Positions 8,765 to 18,402 of a stretch of 64,000 nt of DNA are shown here, one piece after another. Origin of the DNA: Bog-257 sp963805985 (GTDB taxonomy: Bacteria; Acidobacteriota; Terriglobia; Terriglobales; Acidobacteriaceae); assembly GCA_963805985.1 (NCBI GenBank), contig CAWDWG010000008.1, positions 248,001 to 312,000 of the forward strand, given 5' to 3'. The position numbers were made by a program, and so were the translations under genes. The notes under the pieces were generated by a model. That model saw only the letters and a program-made list of their open reading frames with translations, made no database searches and was not told the DNA's origin. Each line of letters opens with the position of its first letter. Position 1 is the stretch's first letter.

Positions 8765-8856
8765 CATTCAGCAATTAGCACTTAGCGAGTGCTCGTGGGA
8801 GGAATCTCCATTGGTTGCTTTGGCTAACTGCTAAGAGGTAACTGCTAATGGCTGAT
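8761..8856. repeat. TTAGC/GCTAA-rich imperfect inverted repeat
   Basis: The left arm has several TTAGC-type pentamers (8761-8787) and the right arm has the complementary GCTAA type (8823-8853), separated by about 35 bases. The arms can form a long imperfect stem. Related sequence recurs at about 20117, 24284, 32877, 33427 and 45097. Here it lies between the YbjQ-like gene and the convergent tRNA-Lys, where it could stop transcription from either side. Confidence 0.6.
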
Positions 8857-8932
8857 TGGTGAGCCCGGCAGGAATCGAACCTGCGACCCACGCATTAAAA
8901 GTGCGTTGCTCTACCAACTGAGCTACGGGCCC
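8857..8932 (-). tRNA. tRNA-Lys (anticodon TTT), CCA encoded
   Basis: On the minus strand the sequence folds as a complete tRNA. The acceptor is GGGCCCG paired with CGGGCTC, the D-arm contains AGCTCAGTTGGTAGAGC, and the anticodon loop is CTTTTAA (anticodon UUU). The T-arm is GCAGG-TTCGATT-CCTGC. The discriminator is A and the 3' CCA is encoded. Length is 76 nt including CCA. Confidence 0.96.
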
Positions 8933-9069
8933 ACGTGAATTTAATCTACCACAGGAAGTTCACAGGCATCGGTGCGCCTGGTCAGGCTCAACGCGTACCA
9001 TCTGATTCTTTGCGCTGCAATCTCAACATGCGTTTCACCCCTGCACCGGACTCGCTATACTCGTAGGCT

Positions 9070-11364
9070 GTGACCCCGCCGAGCCCAGTTTCTCCAGCCA
9101 GGAAAGATCCGTCTCTCGAACGCCGTGTGTTCTGGATTCTCGCCTGCCTGGCCTTGATCTATGCGTTTTTGGCCGGGTTGCGAACCGTGGCGGAGTTCGA
9201 CACCGGCTGGCAAATGGCCACCGCGCGCTGGGCGGTTCAACATCATCACATCCCTTCCGCAGATGTTCTGTCGTTCACCGCGCAAGGCGAGCACTGGCTT
9301 TATCCGGTCGGCGCCGGCGTAGTGTTCTATCTCGCATTCTTGATCGGCGGGTACGGTCTGTTGTCCTGGCTGACCGCTGCCGCCTGCGTAGGGGCGGTCG
9401 CCTTGCTGCTGCGGCGAGGCACTGCTGCCAGCGCCGCCATTGCGATTCTGGCTGTGCCTCTCATTGCCGAGCGAACGCCCCCGCGCGCCGACATGTTCAC
9501 CGTCGTTCTGTTCGCGGCATTTCTCTCGATCCTGTGGGAAAACTATGAGACCGGCCGCGCGCGGCTTTGGCTATTACCTCTGTTGATGGTGTTCTGGGTC
9601 AACGTGCATTTTGGTTTCGCCGCTGGTCTTGGATTAATGGTCGCCTACGCGGGCACTGAGCTGTTGGAAACAATTTGCGGCGCCGAGCGGCGGCGAGCCG
9701 CGATTCAAAGGCTGCGAAGAGCGATTCCGTGGCTGGCGGCAACAGCCGTCGTTACGCTGCTGAACCCGTGGGGCTGGAACATGTACCGTGCACTCTTGCT
9801 GCAGCAGCGCGCTACGTCCGAGCAACAAACATGGATTGCCGAGTGGCAGGGCGTACGTTTGAACTGGCCGACAGCCGCTGCCGCGTGGTCGACGGGCGGC
9901 ATACGAAGCGCCCTGTTCTCGTTGCTGATCGTTGCGGTGATTGCCGGAATAATCGCACTGCTGCGCCGGCAATTCGGAGCGGCGATTCTGCTGTTTGCTG
10001 CGGCCTACCTTCCTGTGCAGCACATTCGCATGGTCGCGGTCTTCGCCTGCGTTGTCGTTGTGATCGGTGGAAAGAACCTGTCTGCGGGACTGGAGCGATT
10101 GGGCGAGTGGGTTCGTGCGCCGCGTCTAAGGGCAGCGTTCGCCGGCGTGGTAGTCATGCTGCTGGCGATGCTGACGTATTCGCGCTCGGCCGACCTCGTT
10201 ACGAATCGGCATTACTTTGGCCCCAGTGTCGATCTGGCGAACTTCGGCCCGGGGTTAAGCTGGTGGTTTCCGCAACGTGCGGTTGAGTTCATCCAACGAG
10301 AGAATCTTCCCGGCGAAATATTCAACACCTACGACGAGGGCGGTTTTGTCACCTGGACACTCGGTCCGCAGCGGCGTGATTACATCGATGGACGCGATAC
10401 GCTTTTCGGTGTGCAACGCGTGCAACGGCATCGCGAGCTGCTGCAGAGTCCGCCGGACTCGGCTTTGTGGGACGAGGAGACGCGCCGCTATAACATCAAC
10501 ACGATTCTTTTTTCGCGCGGCGATGGCATCGAGCACGCTCACTTGAAGGAGTTCTGCGCCAGCGACACCTGGCGGCCGGTTTACCTGGACGAAGTATCTG
10601 CCGTGTTCGTTCGCCGCACTCCGCAGACCGAGGCTCTGATCCAGCGTTTCAAGGTGGACTGTGCGACCGCGCCGCTGCCTGCCGAGACCGAGTTCGGCAA
10701 CCGTACCGACGAGTTTGCTGCGTGGGTGAATGCGGCGGTCGTGTTGCAAGCGCTCGGGCGCAATCTGGACGCGCTGGATGCAAGCGAGAAAGCGTTGGCG
10801 ATTTTCCCTGGGAGCACCAGCGCACATCTGGCGCGAGCGGGCGCGCTGACTGCAATGAATCGCCCGCAGGAAGCGGAGAAAGAATTGTTAACGGCAATCG
10901 CGCTGAGTCCGAGCGAGTATACGTGGTCGAATCTGGCGAACCTTTACCGACGAGAGGGCCGTCCGAGCGATGCGATTGCAGCTATGAAAAAGGCGATCGA
11001 TCTGCAAGCCGATCCGACAGCAACCCTGATTCAGCTTGGATATTATGCGCTGGCCGCCGGTCACCCGGATGACGCGCTTCCGGCATTCGAACAAGCAGAA
11101 CGGCGCGCTTCTCCGCAGGAAAAGAAATCGACCGGCGGAGACTCGTTCGCTTACAAGGTGGCGGCCGGCCAGGCCGAGGCGTGGAGCAAGATCGGCGATC
11201 CCAAGCGGGCGGCGCAATTTCAGGAGCAGGCAGTTCAGGCAGCGCCCAATTCTCCTCAGCCCTGGCTCAATCTGGCCGAGATCTACGAGTCTGCAGGCCG
11301 CTCGGCCGAAGCCGATCGCGCTAAGGCGCGTGCCGCCAGCCTCACCCAAACTCAGAGTCAATAA
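9070..11364 (+). CDS. Large polytopic membrane protein with C-terminal TPR domain
   Basis: This 764-residue protein has about 9-10 hydrophobic segments in the first ~370 residues, then a soluble region and a C-terminal TPR superhelix from about 560 onward (repeats such as LDALDASEKALAIFPGS and SDAIAAMKKAIDLQADP). The membrane half resembles GT-C/ArnT-like or O-antigen-related proteins of Acidobacteriota, but no catalytic DD/DE loop is certain. The central FNTYDEGGFVTWTL and YIDGRDTLFG segments recur in this unnamed family. It starts with GTG with no clear ribosome binding site; a TATACT hexamer ends eight bases upstream, compatible with a leaderless transcript. Confidence 0.75.
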   Translation: MTPPSPVSPARKDPSLERRVFWILACLALIYAFLAGLRTVAEFDTGWQMATARWAVQHHHIPSADVLSFTAQGEHWLYPVGAGVVFYLAFLIGGYGLLSWLTAAACVGAVALLLRRGTAASAAIAILAVPLIAERTPPRADMFTVVLFAAFLSILWENYETGRARLWLLPLLMVFWVNVHFGFAAGLGLMVAYAGTELLETICGAERRRAAIQRLRRAIPWLAATAVVTLLNPWGWNMYRALLLQQRATSEQQTWIAEWQGVRLNWPTAAAAWSTGGIRSALFSLLIVAVIAGIIALLRRQFGAAILLFAAAYLPVQHIRMVAVFACVVVVIGGKNLSAGLERLGEWVRAPRLRAAFAGVVVMLLAMLTYSRSADLVTNRHYFGPSVDLANFGPGLSWWFPQRAVEFIQRENLPGEIFNTYDEGGFVTWTLGPQRRDYIDGRDTLFGVQRVQRHRELLQSPPDSALWDEETRRYNINTILFSRGDGIEHAHLKEFCASDTWRPVYLDEVSAVFVRRTPQTEALIQRFKVDCATAPLPAETEFGNRTDEFAAWVNAAVVLQALGRNLDALDASEKALAIFPGSTSAHLARAGALTAMNRPQEAEKELLTAIALSPSEYTWSNLANLYRREGRPSDAIAAMKKAIDLQADPTATLIQLGYYALAAGHPDDALPAFEQAERRASPQEKKSTGGDSFAYKVAAGQAEAWSKIGDPKRAAQFQEQAVQAAPNSPQPWLNLAEIYESAGRSAEADRAKARAASLTQTQSQ

Positions 11365-11436
11365 CGGTTGTGACCGTGTCCATCGCGTGAAATTGCCGCC
11401 GAACGGCGCTGCGCAGCATCACATAATGTTACGGCC

Positions 11437-12798
11437 ATGAACGCGAAAGCACGTCCGCACGTCGTCATCATCGGTGCTGGATTTGGAGGACTGAAGGCCG
11501 CCGAATCGCTGGCGAAACTTCCCGTCCGCATCACGGTTCTGGACCGCAAGAATCACCACACGTTTCAGCCGCTGCTTTATCAGGTCGCGACGGCGGGCAT
11601 TTCACCGGCCGAGATCGCCGCTCCCATTCGCGAGATCCTGCGCAAGCATGAAAATGTCGAAGTGTTACTGGGCGAAGTCCTGGGTTTCGATCTTGAGCGG
11701 CACCAGATTCTGTTGCACAACTTCGAGCTGACCTATGACTACCTGATTGTTGCTGCCGGAGCGATGCACGCCTATTTCGGCCACGATGAATGGGAGCCGA
11801 TGGCTCCGGGACTGAAAACGATTGAGGACGCTCTGGAGATACGGCGCCGCATCCTGCTGGCCTACGAATTGGCTGAGCGTGAGGCGGCCCTGCAAGGCAC
11901 TCATCGTCCGCTGAACTTCATTGTGGTCGGGGCGGGGCCGACGGGCGTGGAGCTGGCCGGAACGCTGGCGGAGATTTCGCGCAAGTCGCTGGCCAAGAAT
12001 TTTCGCAATATCGATCCGACAAAGACGCGTGTGCTGCTGGTCGAAGCTGGTCCATCGATCCTGAGCGCCTATCCGGAAGACCTGCGGCAGAGCGCGGTGA
12101 AGCAGTTGGAGCACCTCGGCGTGGAGGTGCGAACCAACTCGGCCGTTAGCGATGTGCGTACCGGACAGGTGCAAGTTGGCAACGATGTCATCTCGGCTGA
12201 AGTTGTTCTGTGGGCGGCGGGAGTTTCAGCATCGCCGCTCGGCCGCGCATTAGGCGCGCCCGTCGATCGTGCCGGCCGGGTTCTGGTCGAGCCGGACCTG
12301 AGCATTCCCGGACATCGCGAGGTGTTTGTCGTCGGCGATCTCGCCAACATGAAGGACAAGCATGGCCGGCCTCTGCCCGGAGTAGCCCCGGTTGCTATGC
12401 AGCAGGGGAAATTCGTCGGACGCCAGGTTGCGGCAGATCTGGCCGGGAGACCGCGTGAAACGTTTCACTATTCCGATAAAGGCTCCCTGGCAACGATCGG
12501 GCGCGCTGCTGCCATCGCGCAGTTCGGCAAGGTTCACCTCTCCGGATTGATCGCGTGGCTGTCATGGTTATTTATCCATGTCTTCTTCCTGATCGGATTC
12601 AGGAATCGCATTATCGTCATGTTTCAGTGGTTCTGGAGCTACTTGACGTACGAACGAGCAGCCCGGCTGATCACGGGTGAGTCGCGTGTGATCTCGGTGC
12701 CGTCGATGGAATATGCCGAGCGAGCGAGAACGTCTCTCGATCTGCCTCCAAACGACACACAGAGAGAAGTGTCGTCGGCCGGCAGACGTTCCGCCTAA
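11437..12798 (+). CDS. ndh: Type II NADH dehydrogenase (NDH-2), FAD-dependent
   Basis: This 453-residue flavoprotein transfers electrons from NADH to quinone without pumping protons. The FAD-binding VVIIGAGFGGLKAAE is at about 9-23, and the second dinucleotide site (FIVVGAGPTGVELAG) is at about 164-178. VFVVGDLANMKD and the GVAPVAMQQGKFVG stretch are family signatures, the latter near the quinone site. The C-terminal hydrophobic and amphipathic helices (about 370-410, rich in Trp and Phe) should anchor it to the inner membrane. The start lacks a clear ribosome binding site. The last ~30 residues are polar and variable. Confidence 0.9.
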   Translation: MNAKARPHVVIIGAGFGGLKAAESLAKLPVRITVLDRKNHHTFQPLLYQVATAGISPAEIAAPIREILRKHENVEVLLGEVLGFDLERHQILLHNFELTYDYLIVAAGAMHAYFGHDEWEPMAPGLKTIEDALEIRRRILLAYELAEREAALQGTHRPLNFIVVGAGPTGVELAGTLAEISRKSLAKNFRNIDPTKTRVLLVEAGPSILSAYPEDLRQSAVKQLEHLGVEVRTNSAVSDVRTGQVQVGNDVISAEVVLWAAGVSASPLGRALGAPVDRAGRVLVEPDLSIPGHREVFVVGDLANMKDKHGRPLPGVAPVAMQQGKFVGRQVAADLAGRPRETFHYSDKGSLATIGRAAAIAQFGKVHLSGLIAWLSWLFIHVFFLIGFRNRIIVMFQWFWSYLTYERAARLITGESRVISVPSMEYAERARTSLDLPPNDTQREVSSAGRRSA

Positions 12799-12912
12799 AA
12801 TCCAGTGCCCTCCCGTTGCCGTCGAATCGCCTACCGCGGATCGCGGCTGGGATTTGTCTGTTGCCGCCGGGCGGGAGCCACTTCGCGTTACACTGTCTTC
12901 CACTGACCGATC

Positions 12913-14475
12913 GTGACTCAACAACCCCGTCGCTGGCTTCGTGACCCACTCTTCCTTTTGGCGCTTGCCGCAGGCCTGATTGCGTTCGTAGTGCAGTCGG
13001 GCGAGCTGGGCACCGCAGATACCCAACATCGTTTGCAGTCGGCTCATTCCTGGTGGACAGCCGAGCCTGCGGTATTTCCCAATGAGTATCCCGAGTTTGG
13101 GGTGCACGGCCGCGGCGGCACCCTGCAGAGCTGGTATGGAATCGGGCAATCGCTGCTGATGTTTCCCGCGGATGTCATTGGGACATATGTGGAGCGGCTG
13201 CCGATCTTCGCAGGTTACAACGGCAACGATCCCAGCGTCCGCAATATCTTCGTCAGCTATACCACCAACATTCTCGTCAATGTCCTGACCGCGCTGATGT
13301 GCTTCCGGTTTTTGCGCCAGTTGAAGTTTGGTGCGAAGCACGCTGCGGCAGGCGTATTGGCTCTGCTGCTTTTGACCACCCATCTCCATTACACACAGAA
13401 CATGATGGAGAACAATTACATCTTTCTGCTGACGCTCATCGGATTGTCGTTTCAATACGAGTGGCTGCGCAGCGGAAGTCGTAAAGCTCTTTTGATTGGC
13501 TCGACAGCCTTCGGGCTCAATCTGCTCACGCGGATTACCACCGCAATGGACCTGGCGGCGGGAGGGCTGTTTCTGTTGCTCGTCGTGTGGTTTGAAGGCA
13601 AGCCTGGCAGGGAGGTGTGGGACCGTTGCTGGAGCTACCTGGCCATGGCTTTCCCGGTGTACTTACTTTTCGGACTGCTTGATCGCCTTTATCAGTATTA
13701 CCGCTTCGGATCCTTCTTCAACACTTATGTAAGCATCGTCGCCAGGGAAGCGCGGCTACGCGATCCGTCGCTGCCCGCTAAGTATCCGTGGGAGACGCCC
13801 TTTCATGCGGGCTTCTTTGGAGCGCTGTTCTCGCCGGAGAAATCGGTTTTTCTCTTTGATCCGCTGCTGGTGCTGGCGATTTTGCTTGCTGTCGTGGGGT
13901 GGAAACGGTTCGCGCCCGAGATCAGAGCCTATATCGTGATGGGATTTGCGCTGGTGCTGGTTTACACCAGCTTTTACGCACGCTACACGGTTTGGAGCGG
14001 CGACTTCGCCTGGGGCGACCGCTACGTCTCGACCAGTGTGCAGCTCGCCGCGCTGCTGGCCGTGCCATTACTCCTGCGATATCGCGACGTCCTGGGCAAG
14101 ACTGTGTGGATGGCTGGAGTCGTCCTTTGTGCGATCAGCGCCGTAATCCAGATCGCATCGCTGACCTTCTGGTTGCCGCTGGAGATCTACCAGATGGAGA
14201 CGCTAGGCCATCCGACGTTTGTAATTCTGCAGCGCATGAAGAACATCGCCGGCTTCACGTCCGGAACGATGATGGACAACTTTGCCATGCACTGGGATCC
14301 CTGGGACTACGTCCACATCACGACATGGAATTTCCTGCCGTTTCTTTTGAAGCGAGTTGGCGCCGCACCCGCCTGGGTTGTTCACATCACGCTTATGCTG
14401 TGGATGGCAGCTCTGGCGCTGCTGGTAGCTACGTTGAGTCAATTGCGACGAGTGCTCGCAGAGCAAGTGGAGTAA
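12913..14475 (+). CDS. Polytopic membrane protein, possible GT-C glycosyltransferase-like
   Basis: This 520-residue protein has roughly 11-12 hydrophobic segments spread over its length, beginning at about residue 12. A periplasmic loop after the first helix (about 36-95) contains acidic residues, as in lipid-linked-sugar glycosyltransferases (ArnT/PMT type), and the loop around NTYVSIVAREARLRDP is polar. No diagnostic catalytic motif is certain, so the function is not assigned. It starts with GTG; the stop comes before a short noncoding gap and the convergent CYTH gene. The Acidobacteriota carry several such proteins. Confidence 0.7.
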   Translation: MTQQPRRWLRDPLFLLALAAGLIAFVVQSGELGTADTQHRLQSAHSWWTAEPAVFPNEYPEFGVHGRGGTLQSWYGIGQSLLMFPADVIGTYVERLPIFAGYNGNDPSVRNIFVSYTTNILVNVLTALMCFRFLRQLKFGAKHAAAGVLALLLLTTHLHYTQNMMENNYIFLLTLIGLSFQYEWLRSGSRKALLIGSTAFGLNLLTRITTAMDLAAGGLFLLLVVWFEGKPGREVWDRCWSYLAMAFPVYLLFGLLDRLYQYYRFGSFFNTYVSIVAREARLRDPSLPAKYPWETPFHAGFFGALFSPEKSVFLFDPLLVLAILLAVVGWKRFAPEIRAYIVMGFALVLVYTSFYARYTVWSGDFAWGDRYVSTSVQLAALLAVPLLLRYRDVLGKTVWMAGVVLCAISAVIQIASLTFWLPLEIYQMETLGHPTFVILQRMKNIAGFTSGTMMDNFAMHWDPWDYVHITTWNFLPFLLKRVGAAPAWVVHITLMLWMAALALLVATLSQLRRVLAEQVE

Positions 14476-14565
14476 TGCTTATTGCGGTGGTAGCGCTGCT
14501 CCCGGCTCCGGTTCAGGCCCGGCAAGGTCTAAACTCCGGAGCCGGCGCAGTCTTCCGCGGAAACT

Positions 14566-15204
14566 CTAGCGAGTGCGAATGCGGGTTGAAGCACGCTGGC
14601 GGCCTCGCGGGGAGCGTGTTTGCGCTCCCACATTCTGTCCGCATTTTTCGCACTCGCGGAATGTCATGTTCTCTGCCTTGCACTTAGTCTTACGTTTCCA
14701 GGCGAAGAAAAGTTCAGCATAGGATTGCGTGATGTAATCTTTCGAAGCGATTCCCAACAGGCGCGCGGTGCGATCAATCCAGCGCGACTTGCCTTCGATC
14801 TCAGCGATGTCGCCGATGGGCGTGTGATCGAGAACCACATTGCCTTCGTCATCCTTCCATTCCGCGCGAAACTTTTCATAGATGAATGACGGCACATAGC
14901 CGAGAGCGCGTAGCGTGGCGTCCATCGCCCCACCATCCGAGACGCCCGTTTCCAATTCGGCGCGCGATTTGTGGCGTCCCGTCTTGCCTTTGGCTTTGTG
15001 GGTGAGCTTCCACTTATCGCCGTAGCAACGCAGTCGCAGCAGTTCGCCCCTGCGGCGCAGCTTCTGGCCGGGCAGATCGTAGAGTGTGTTGATCTCGTGC
15101 GTCGAAGGGGTTTCGCAGCGGAAGCCGTTCTGGCGTAGTTTCTCTTCGAATGCCTTCAAGTCCGAGACAAGAAACTTGATTTCCACTTCCTGTGGCGTTG
15201 CCAT
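14566..15204 (-). CDS. CYTH domain protein (class IV adenylate cyclase / thiamine triphosphatase-like)
   Basis: This 212-residue protein has the CYTH signature E-x-E-x-K as EVEIKF at residues 6-11, followed by beta-strand segments with alternating charged residues (LRRRGELLRLRCYGD, WKLTHKAKG). The pattern fits the triphosphate tunnel fold that binds nucleotide triphosphate or polyphosphate with divalent metals. Members include CyaB-type adenylate cyclases and ThTPase; which activity applies cannot be told. The C-terminal ~35 residues are basic and contain CEKCG, which is not part of the domain and may be a poorly conserved tail. It is monocistronic and divergent from the serine hydrolase. Confidence 0.82.
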   Translation of the reverse strand: MATPQEVEIKFLVSDLKAFEEKLRQNGFRCETPSTHEINTLYDLPGQKLRRRGELLRLRCYGDKWKLTHKAKGKTGRHKSRAELETGVSDGGAMDATLRALGYVPSFIYEKFRAEWKDDEGNVVLDHTPIGDIAEIEGKSRWIDRTARLLGIASKDYITQSYAELFFAWKRKTKCKAENMTFRECEKCGQNVGAQTRSPRGRQRASTRIRTR

Positions 15205-15424
15205 GTAGAGAGTCTAAAGCAAGATTTGATCGATCGGGATTCGCCGCAGGTGGGCATTCGCCAGCCGTGTTCGTGTACGGACCTGCCGAATCTTCCCAGT
15301 GATCGTATTTGGCCTTGGCTTTATTATCGGAACAGGCTTCTGCCGGTGGCAGGTGGTTCTGGATCCTTCGCCCCAAGAATTGCTTCCGCTTCGTTCTGAC
15401 TGCGCGCATCAGGAAAAGCAGTTT

Positions 15425-16492
15425 GTGCGCGCGTTTGCGCTGATCCGCAGCGCAATCACAAAGCGCGCATTTCCTGGAGCAGCGTTAGCGGTAACGCACT
15501 ACGGGGCGCTGGTGGCGTCGCGCAGTTTTGGACGATTCACCTACCAGGCTGACCCACCCGAGGTCCAGCCTGATACGGTCTTCGATCTCGCATCCCTCAC
15601 CAAGGTGATTGCAACAACCGGCGTGGCCATGCTCCTCTACGATCGCGGCAAGCTTTCGCTGGACGAGCCGGTGGCCGACGCCTTGCCGGAGTTCGTGTCG
15701 CTGGCGCCAAAGCATCAAGCCGCCTGGCGCGAGGCAGTGACGGTTCGCATGCTACTGGCGCACTCCAGTGGATTGCCCGCCTACGAGAGGCTGTTTGAGT
15801 TTGCGAAGACGCGCATCGACCTCATACACGCTGCGATGACGACGCACCTTGTGGCCGCACCGGGCGAGCGGGCAGTGTACAGCGATATCGGATTCATTCT
15901 GCTGGGAGAGCTGCTGGCGAAGAAAGCGGGTCTCGCGCTGGATCTCTTTGCACGGCAGGAAATCTTCATGCCACTTAGCATGAAACAGACTCGGTTCAAG
16001 CCTCCGCCGGATTGGGTCGCGGCAATTCCTCCGACTGAGGAGGAGCAACCGTTTCGCGGGCGAATTGTGCAGGGTGAGGTGAATGACGAGAATGCCTATG
16101 TGATGGGCGGGGTTGCGGGACACGCCGGCGTTTTTGCATCCGCCACCGATGTCGCGCTCTTTGCCGAGTGGATGTTACGAGGTGGTTTGCCGATCTTACA
16201 ATCAGGGACGGCCAGGCTGTTTGCTCGCCGCGAGGCCTCGCCGGCGGCAACGACGCGAGCGCTGGGATGGGATACGCCATCGCGGCCGGAATCGTCCTCC
16301 GGAAGGCTGTTTTCGCTCGCATCCTATGGGCATCTCGGTTTTACCGGTACTTCGCTGTGGATCGATCCGGGGCGCAAGTTGTCGGTCACCCTGCTGACCA
16401 ACCGCACCTGGCCCGATCGCAGTTCGCAGCTGATTCGCGAGGTGCGGCCGATGGTCCACGATGCGATTGTGGAGGCGCTGGAAGAGAGTTAA
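15425..16492 (+). CDS. Beta-lactamase-family serine hydrolase (class C / EstB-like)
   Basis: This penicillin-binding-protein-like hydrolase has SxxK as SLTK (Ser57-Lys60 from the chosen start), the second-site tyrosine in VYSDIG, and HLGFTGT in place of the KTG motif. The family includes esterases, D-amino-acid amidases and peptidases as well as true beta-lactamases, so resistance is not implied. The open frame extends upstream to a GTG at 15299, but those residues do not match the family. GTG at 15425 follows AGGAA with nine bases of spacing and begins just before the first conserved helix. No signal peptide is seen from this start, which suggests a cytoplasmic enzyme of 355 residues. Confidence 0.85.
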   Translation: MRAFALIRSAITKRAFPGAALAVTHYGALVASRSFGRFTYQADPPEVQPDTVFDLASLTKVIATTGVAMLLYDRGKLSLDEPVADALPEFVSLAPKHQAAWREAVTVRMLLAHSSGLPAYERLFEFAKTRIDLIHAAMTTHLVAAPGERAVYSDIGFILLGELLAKKAGLALDLFARQEIFMPLSMKQTRFKPPPDWVAAIPPTEEEQPFRGRIVQGEVNDENAYVMGGVAGHAGVFASATDVALFAEWMLRGGLPILQSGTARLFARREASPAATTRALGWDTPSRPESSSGRLFSLASYGHLGFTGTSLWIDPGRKLSVTLLTNRTWPDRSSQLIREVRPMVHDAIVEALEES

Positions 16493-16613
16493 ATCTGCCG
16501 GCTGCAGTAAGAAAAGGGTTTTAGTGCGCCGGTGGCGCGAATCAAAGATGGTATGTACTTTTCGGAGTCGTCCTTCATCTAATTCTTGTAAGTGTAAGTG
16601 ACCGGAGGTTAGC

Positions 16614-16895
16614 TTGACGCTAAGCGCCGCTTGGAAACACTGGCGTTGGACCGAAAGGACTCCGATGCGCCGCTGGTATGTGCCGCTGACAGTGCTGGGA
16701 CTTGGAAGCGTTGGCGCGCTGCTCTTGACCGAGCGCGGTCGGGCTAGCTTACGCGCGCTTGTGCAACGATTCCAGAATGCCCCCGACACCCTGCTGGAAA
16801 TGAATGATACCTTGCAGAGCGAACTGGATCGCATACAGGCCGCGCTGGACCAGATTGCGGACTCGATTGACCCTCACCCGCAACCCGGCCGTTAG
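16614..16895 (+). CDS. Small single-pass membrane protein with coiled-coil tail
   Basis: This 93-residue protein starts with TTG, supported by GGAGG five bases upstream; an internal ATG at 16665 is the alternative. One hydrophobic helix lies at about residues 23-40, followed by a basic turn (TERGRASL) and a helical, heptad-like tail (LLEMNDTLQSELDRIQAALDQIADSI) likely to form a coiled coil. The function is unknown. It lies between a serine hydrolase and a convergent LmbE deacetylase and appears to be transcribed alone. Confidence 0.65.
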   Translation: MTLSAAWKHWRWTERTPMRRWYVPLTVLGLGSVGALLLTERGRASLRALVQRFQNAPDTLLEMNDTLQSELDRIQAALDQIADSIDPHPQPGR

Positions 16896-16919
16896 ACACG
16901 ACAGATTTTTGAGCCCAGC

Positions 16920-17672
16920 CTAGTCATCCACCACATCTTCGAACAGATCGGTCTCCGCTTTCGCGTCTCGCGGGTCACTCGTCGCGGCCAGATGATACAT
17001 CTCGACCGTGCCTTCCAGCCTTTGGTTGAGGTTCTTTCTTACCCGGTCAAACAGCGGCTTCTGAGTTGTGTGCTGCTGGAAAGCCAGATGCTTTTTCTCG
17101 AAGCGCTCTTTGCCGATCTCGATGCGCACGGTGACTGTCGGCTGAGAGATCGGCTGCCGGTCAGGCAGGTGAAAATCGGCGGTGTGATAGTAGAGCTTCT
17201 GGCAGCGGTGTGGCTTGAGGCCTTGCTCCAGTTGTTCCGGACAACGATCGGGACGTCCTGCCCATTCAAATGCCAGCGTAGCAAAGGTTCCTGCCATCGC
17301 GTGATCGACGTGGCCGGTGAGGCCGCCATCGGGTCCGAAGGTGAGGATGACCTGCGGTCGAATCTGGCGGATCCGCATCACGAGATCGCGGACCGCTTGC
17401 GACAGGTTCACGCTGTCGAGCTTGCCGTCAGGATAGTCGAGAACCTCGCCGCGAGTGACGCCAAGGAGCTTGCAGGAGGCGGCAAATTCGGCGCGGCGCA
17501 GCTCGGCGAGCTCGTCGGGTGTCTGGGCCGTTCCGCGATTGCGAGCCGCGGTGCCGGCGGTCAGGCAGACGACGTAGGTCTCGACTCCGCGCTCATGATA
17601 AAGAAGCAATGCGCCACCGAATGCGCCGGCTTCGTCGTCGGGGTGGGCGGTGATGCAGAGAAGTTTGCGCAT
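16920..17672 (-). CDS. LmbE/PIG-L family zinc N-deacetylase
   Basis: This family removes acetyl groups from N-acetylglucosaminyl conjugates, as in mycothiol (MshB), bacillithiol (BshB) or GPI-anchor precursors. The zinc motif AHPDDE lies at about residues 8-13 from the chosen ATG, and the second His pair is in GHVDHAMAG. The frame extends 13 codons upstream to a TTG at 17711, but the ATG at 17672 places the AHPDDE motif at the usual distance from the N-terminus. Length is 250 residues. A bacillithiol role is possible, but no bshA or bshC lies in the window. It is convergent with the small gene at 16614. Confidence 0.85.
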   Translation of the reverse strand: MRKLLCITAHPDDEAGAFGGALLLYHERGVETYVVCLTAGTAARNRGTAQTPDELAELRRAEFAASCKLLGVTRGEVLDYPDGKLDSVNLSQAVRDLVMRIRQIRPQVILTFGPDGGLTGHVDHAMAGTFATLAFEWAGRPDRCPEQLEQGLKPHRCQKLYYHTADFHLPDRQPISQPTVTVRIEIGKERFEKKHLAFQQHTTQKPLFDRVRKNLNQRLEGTVEMYHLAATSDPRDAKAETDLFEDVVDD

Positions 17673-18058
17673 AGGTGAGATTGGATGAGGACGAGCGACT
17701 GTGAGCTTCAATGGCGTCGCCCGTTCCAGCTTGCCAAAGCCGCCATGTATCCGCGATAATCAATGAGTTGTTGCCTCCAGGTATGTGAGGTCCGATGGGC
17801 GCCAAGCTGCGCTCATTGGGGTGTGGTAGCGACGCCGGGGTCCCCGACAAGCGCCGATTTTAGCGCTTGGTGGGGTGGTAGATCGCTGGAGCACCCGTAG
17901 CCGGTCATCTCGCCTGAGGAACGTTTTTCGCCGGAATCTCGCAGCTGGTAGTTCGCTAACGCAGATTCTCGTGTGTCGCAAGATCGTGAAGAGCGATCGG
18001 GAAGGCAAGCCTGAAAACTTGCTGTACCGGCTCATTAGCAGGAAAGGAACCATTCTCT
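17673..18058. other. Noncoding region upstream of the rpsP operon
   Basis: This ~390-base gap separates the LmbE gene from the rpsP translation operon and must hold promoters for both. An AAGCGC/GCGCTT palindrome with an eight-base loop is at about 17852-17871, flanked by GGTGTGGTAG and GGGGTGGTAG, so it looks like one of the dispersed repeats. No convincing gene is present; the short plus-strand frames have no coding character. A precise promoter could not be placed. Confidence 0.5.
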
Positions 18059-18325
18059 GTGTTGATGATTCGTCTGTCGCGCCGTGGCGCGCGTAAACAA
18101 CCGTACTACCGCATCGTGGTAATCGAAAAAGATCGGGCGCGCGATGGCCGCTCGGTGGAAGTGGTAGGCACCTATAACCCGCGGACCAATCCCGCCAGCG
18201 TTGAGTTGAAGCGCGAGCGCATTGACTACTGGAAGTCGAAGGGCGCACAGCTGTCGGATCGCGTGCGCAAGCTGGTGGAGAAGGCGCCGGTCGCGAGTAC
18301 GCCGGAGGCGACGCCAGTAGCGTAA
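18059..18325 (+). CDS. rpsP: 30S ribosomal protein S16
   Basis: S16 binds 16S rRNA in the 30S body and is needed early in subunit assembly. This 88-residue protein has the typical MIRLSRRGARKQPYYRIVV start, followed by the RDGRSVEVVGTYNP signature and the DRVRKLVEKA helix. GTG at 18059 fits AAGGA ten bases upstream; an ATG at 18065 is the alternative. It heads the conserved rpsP-khpA-rimM-trmD-rplS order, an operon that couples ribosome assembly to tRNA and 16S rRNA maturation. The short Ala/Pro/Val-rich tail is variable in the family. Confidence 0.96.
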   Translation: MLMIRLSRRGARKQPYYRIVVIEKDRARDGRSVEVVGTYNPRTNPASVELKRERIDYWKSKGAQLSDRVRKLVEKAPVASTPEATPVA

Positions 18326-18402
18326 GGCCGCCAGGATCGAGTGTTTCCCTGGAGCCCGGCGAGCGCCTGTTATGCGCTTGACGGAGTTAAGGAGATCCCA
18401 CA

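Noticed and set aside
17875..18096. 73-aa frame before rpsP
   Set aside because: Overlaps the rpsP start, has no ribosome binding site, and is rich in shadow-type Arg/Ser.
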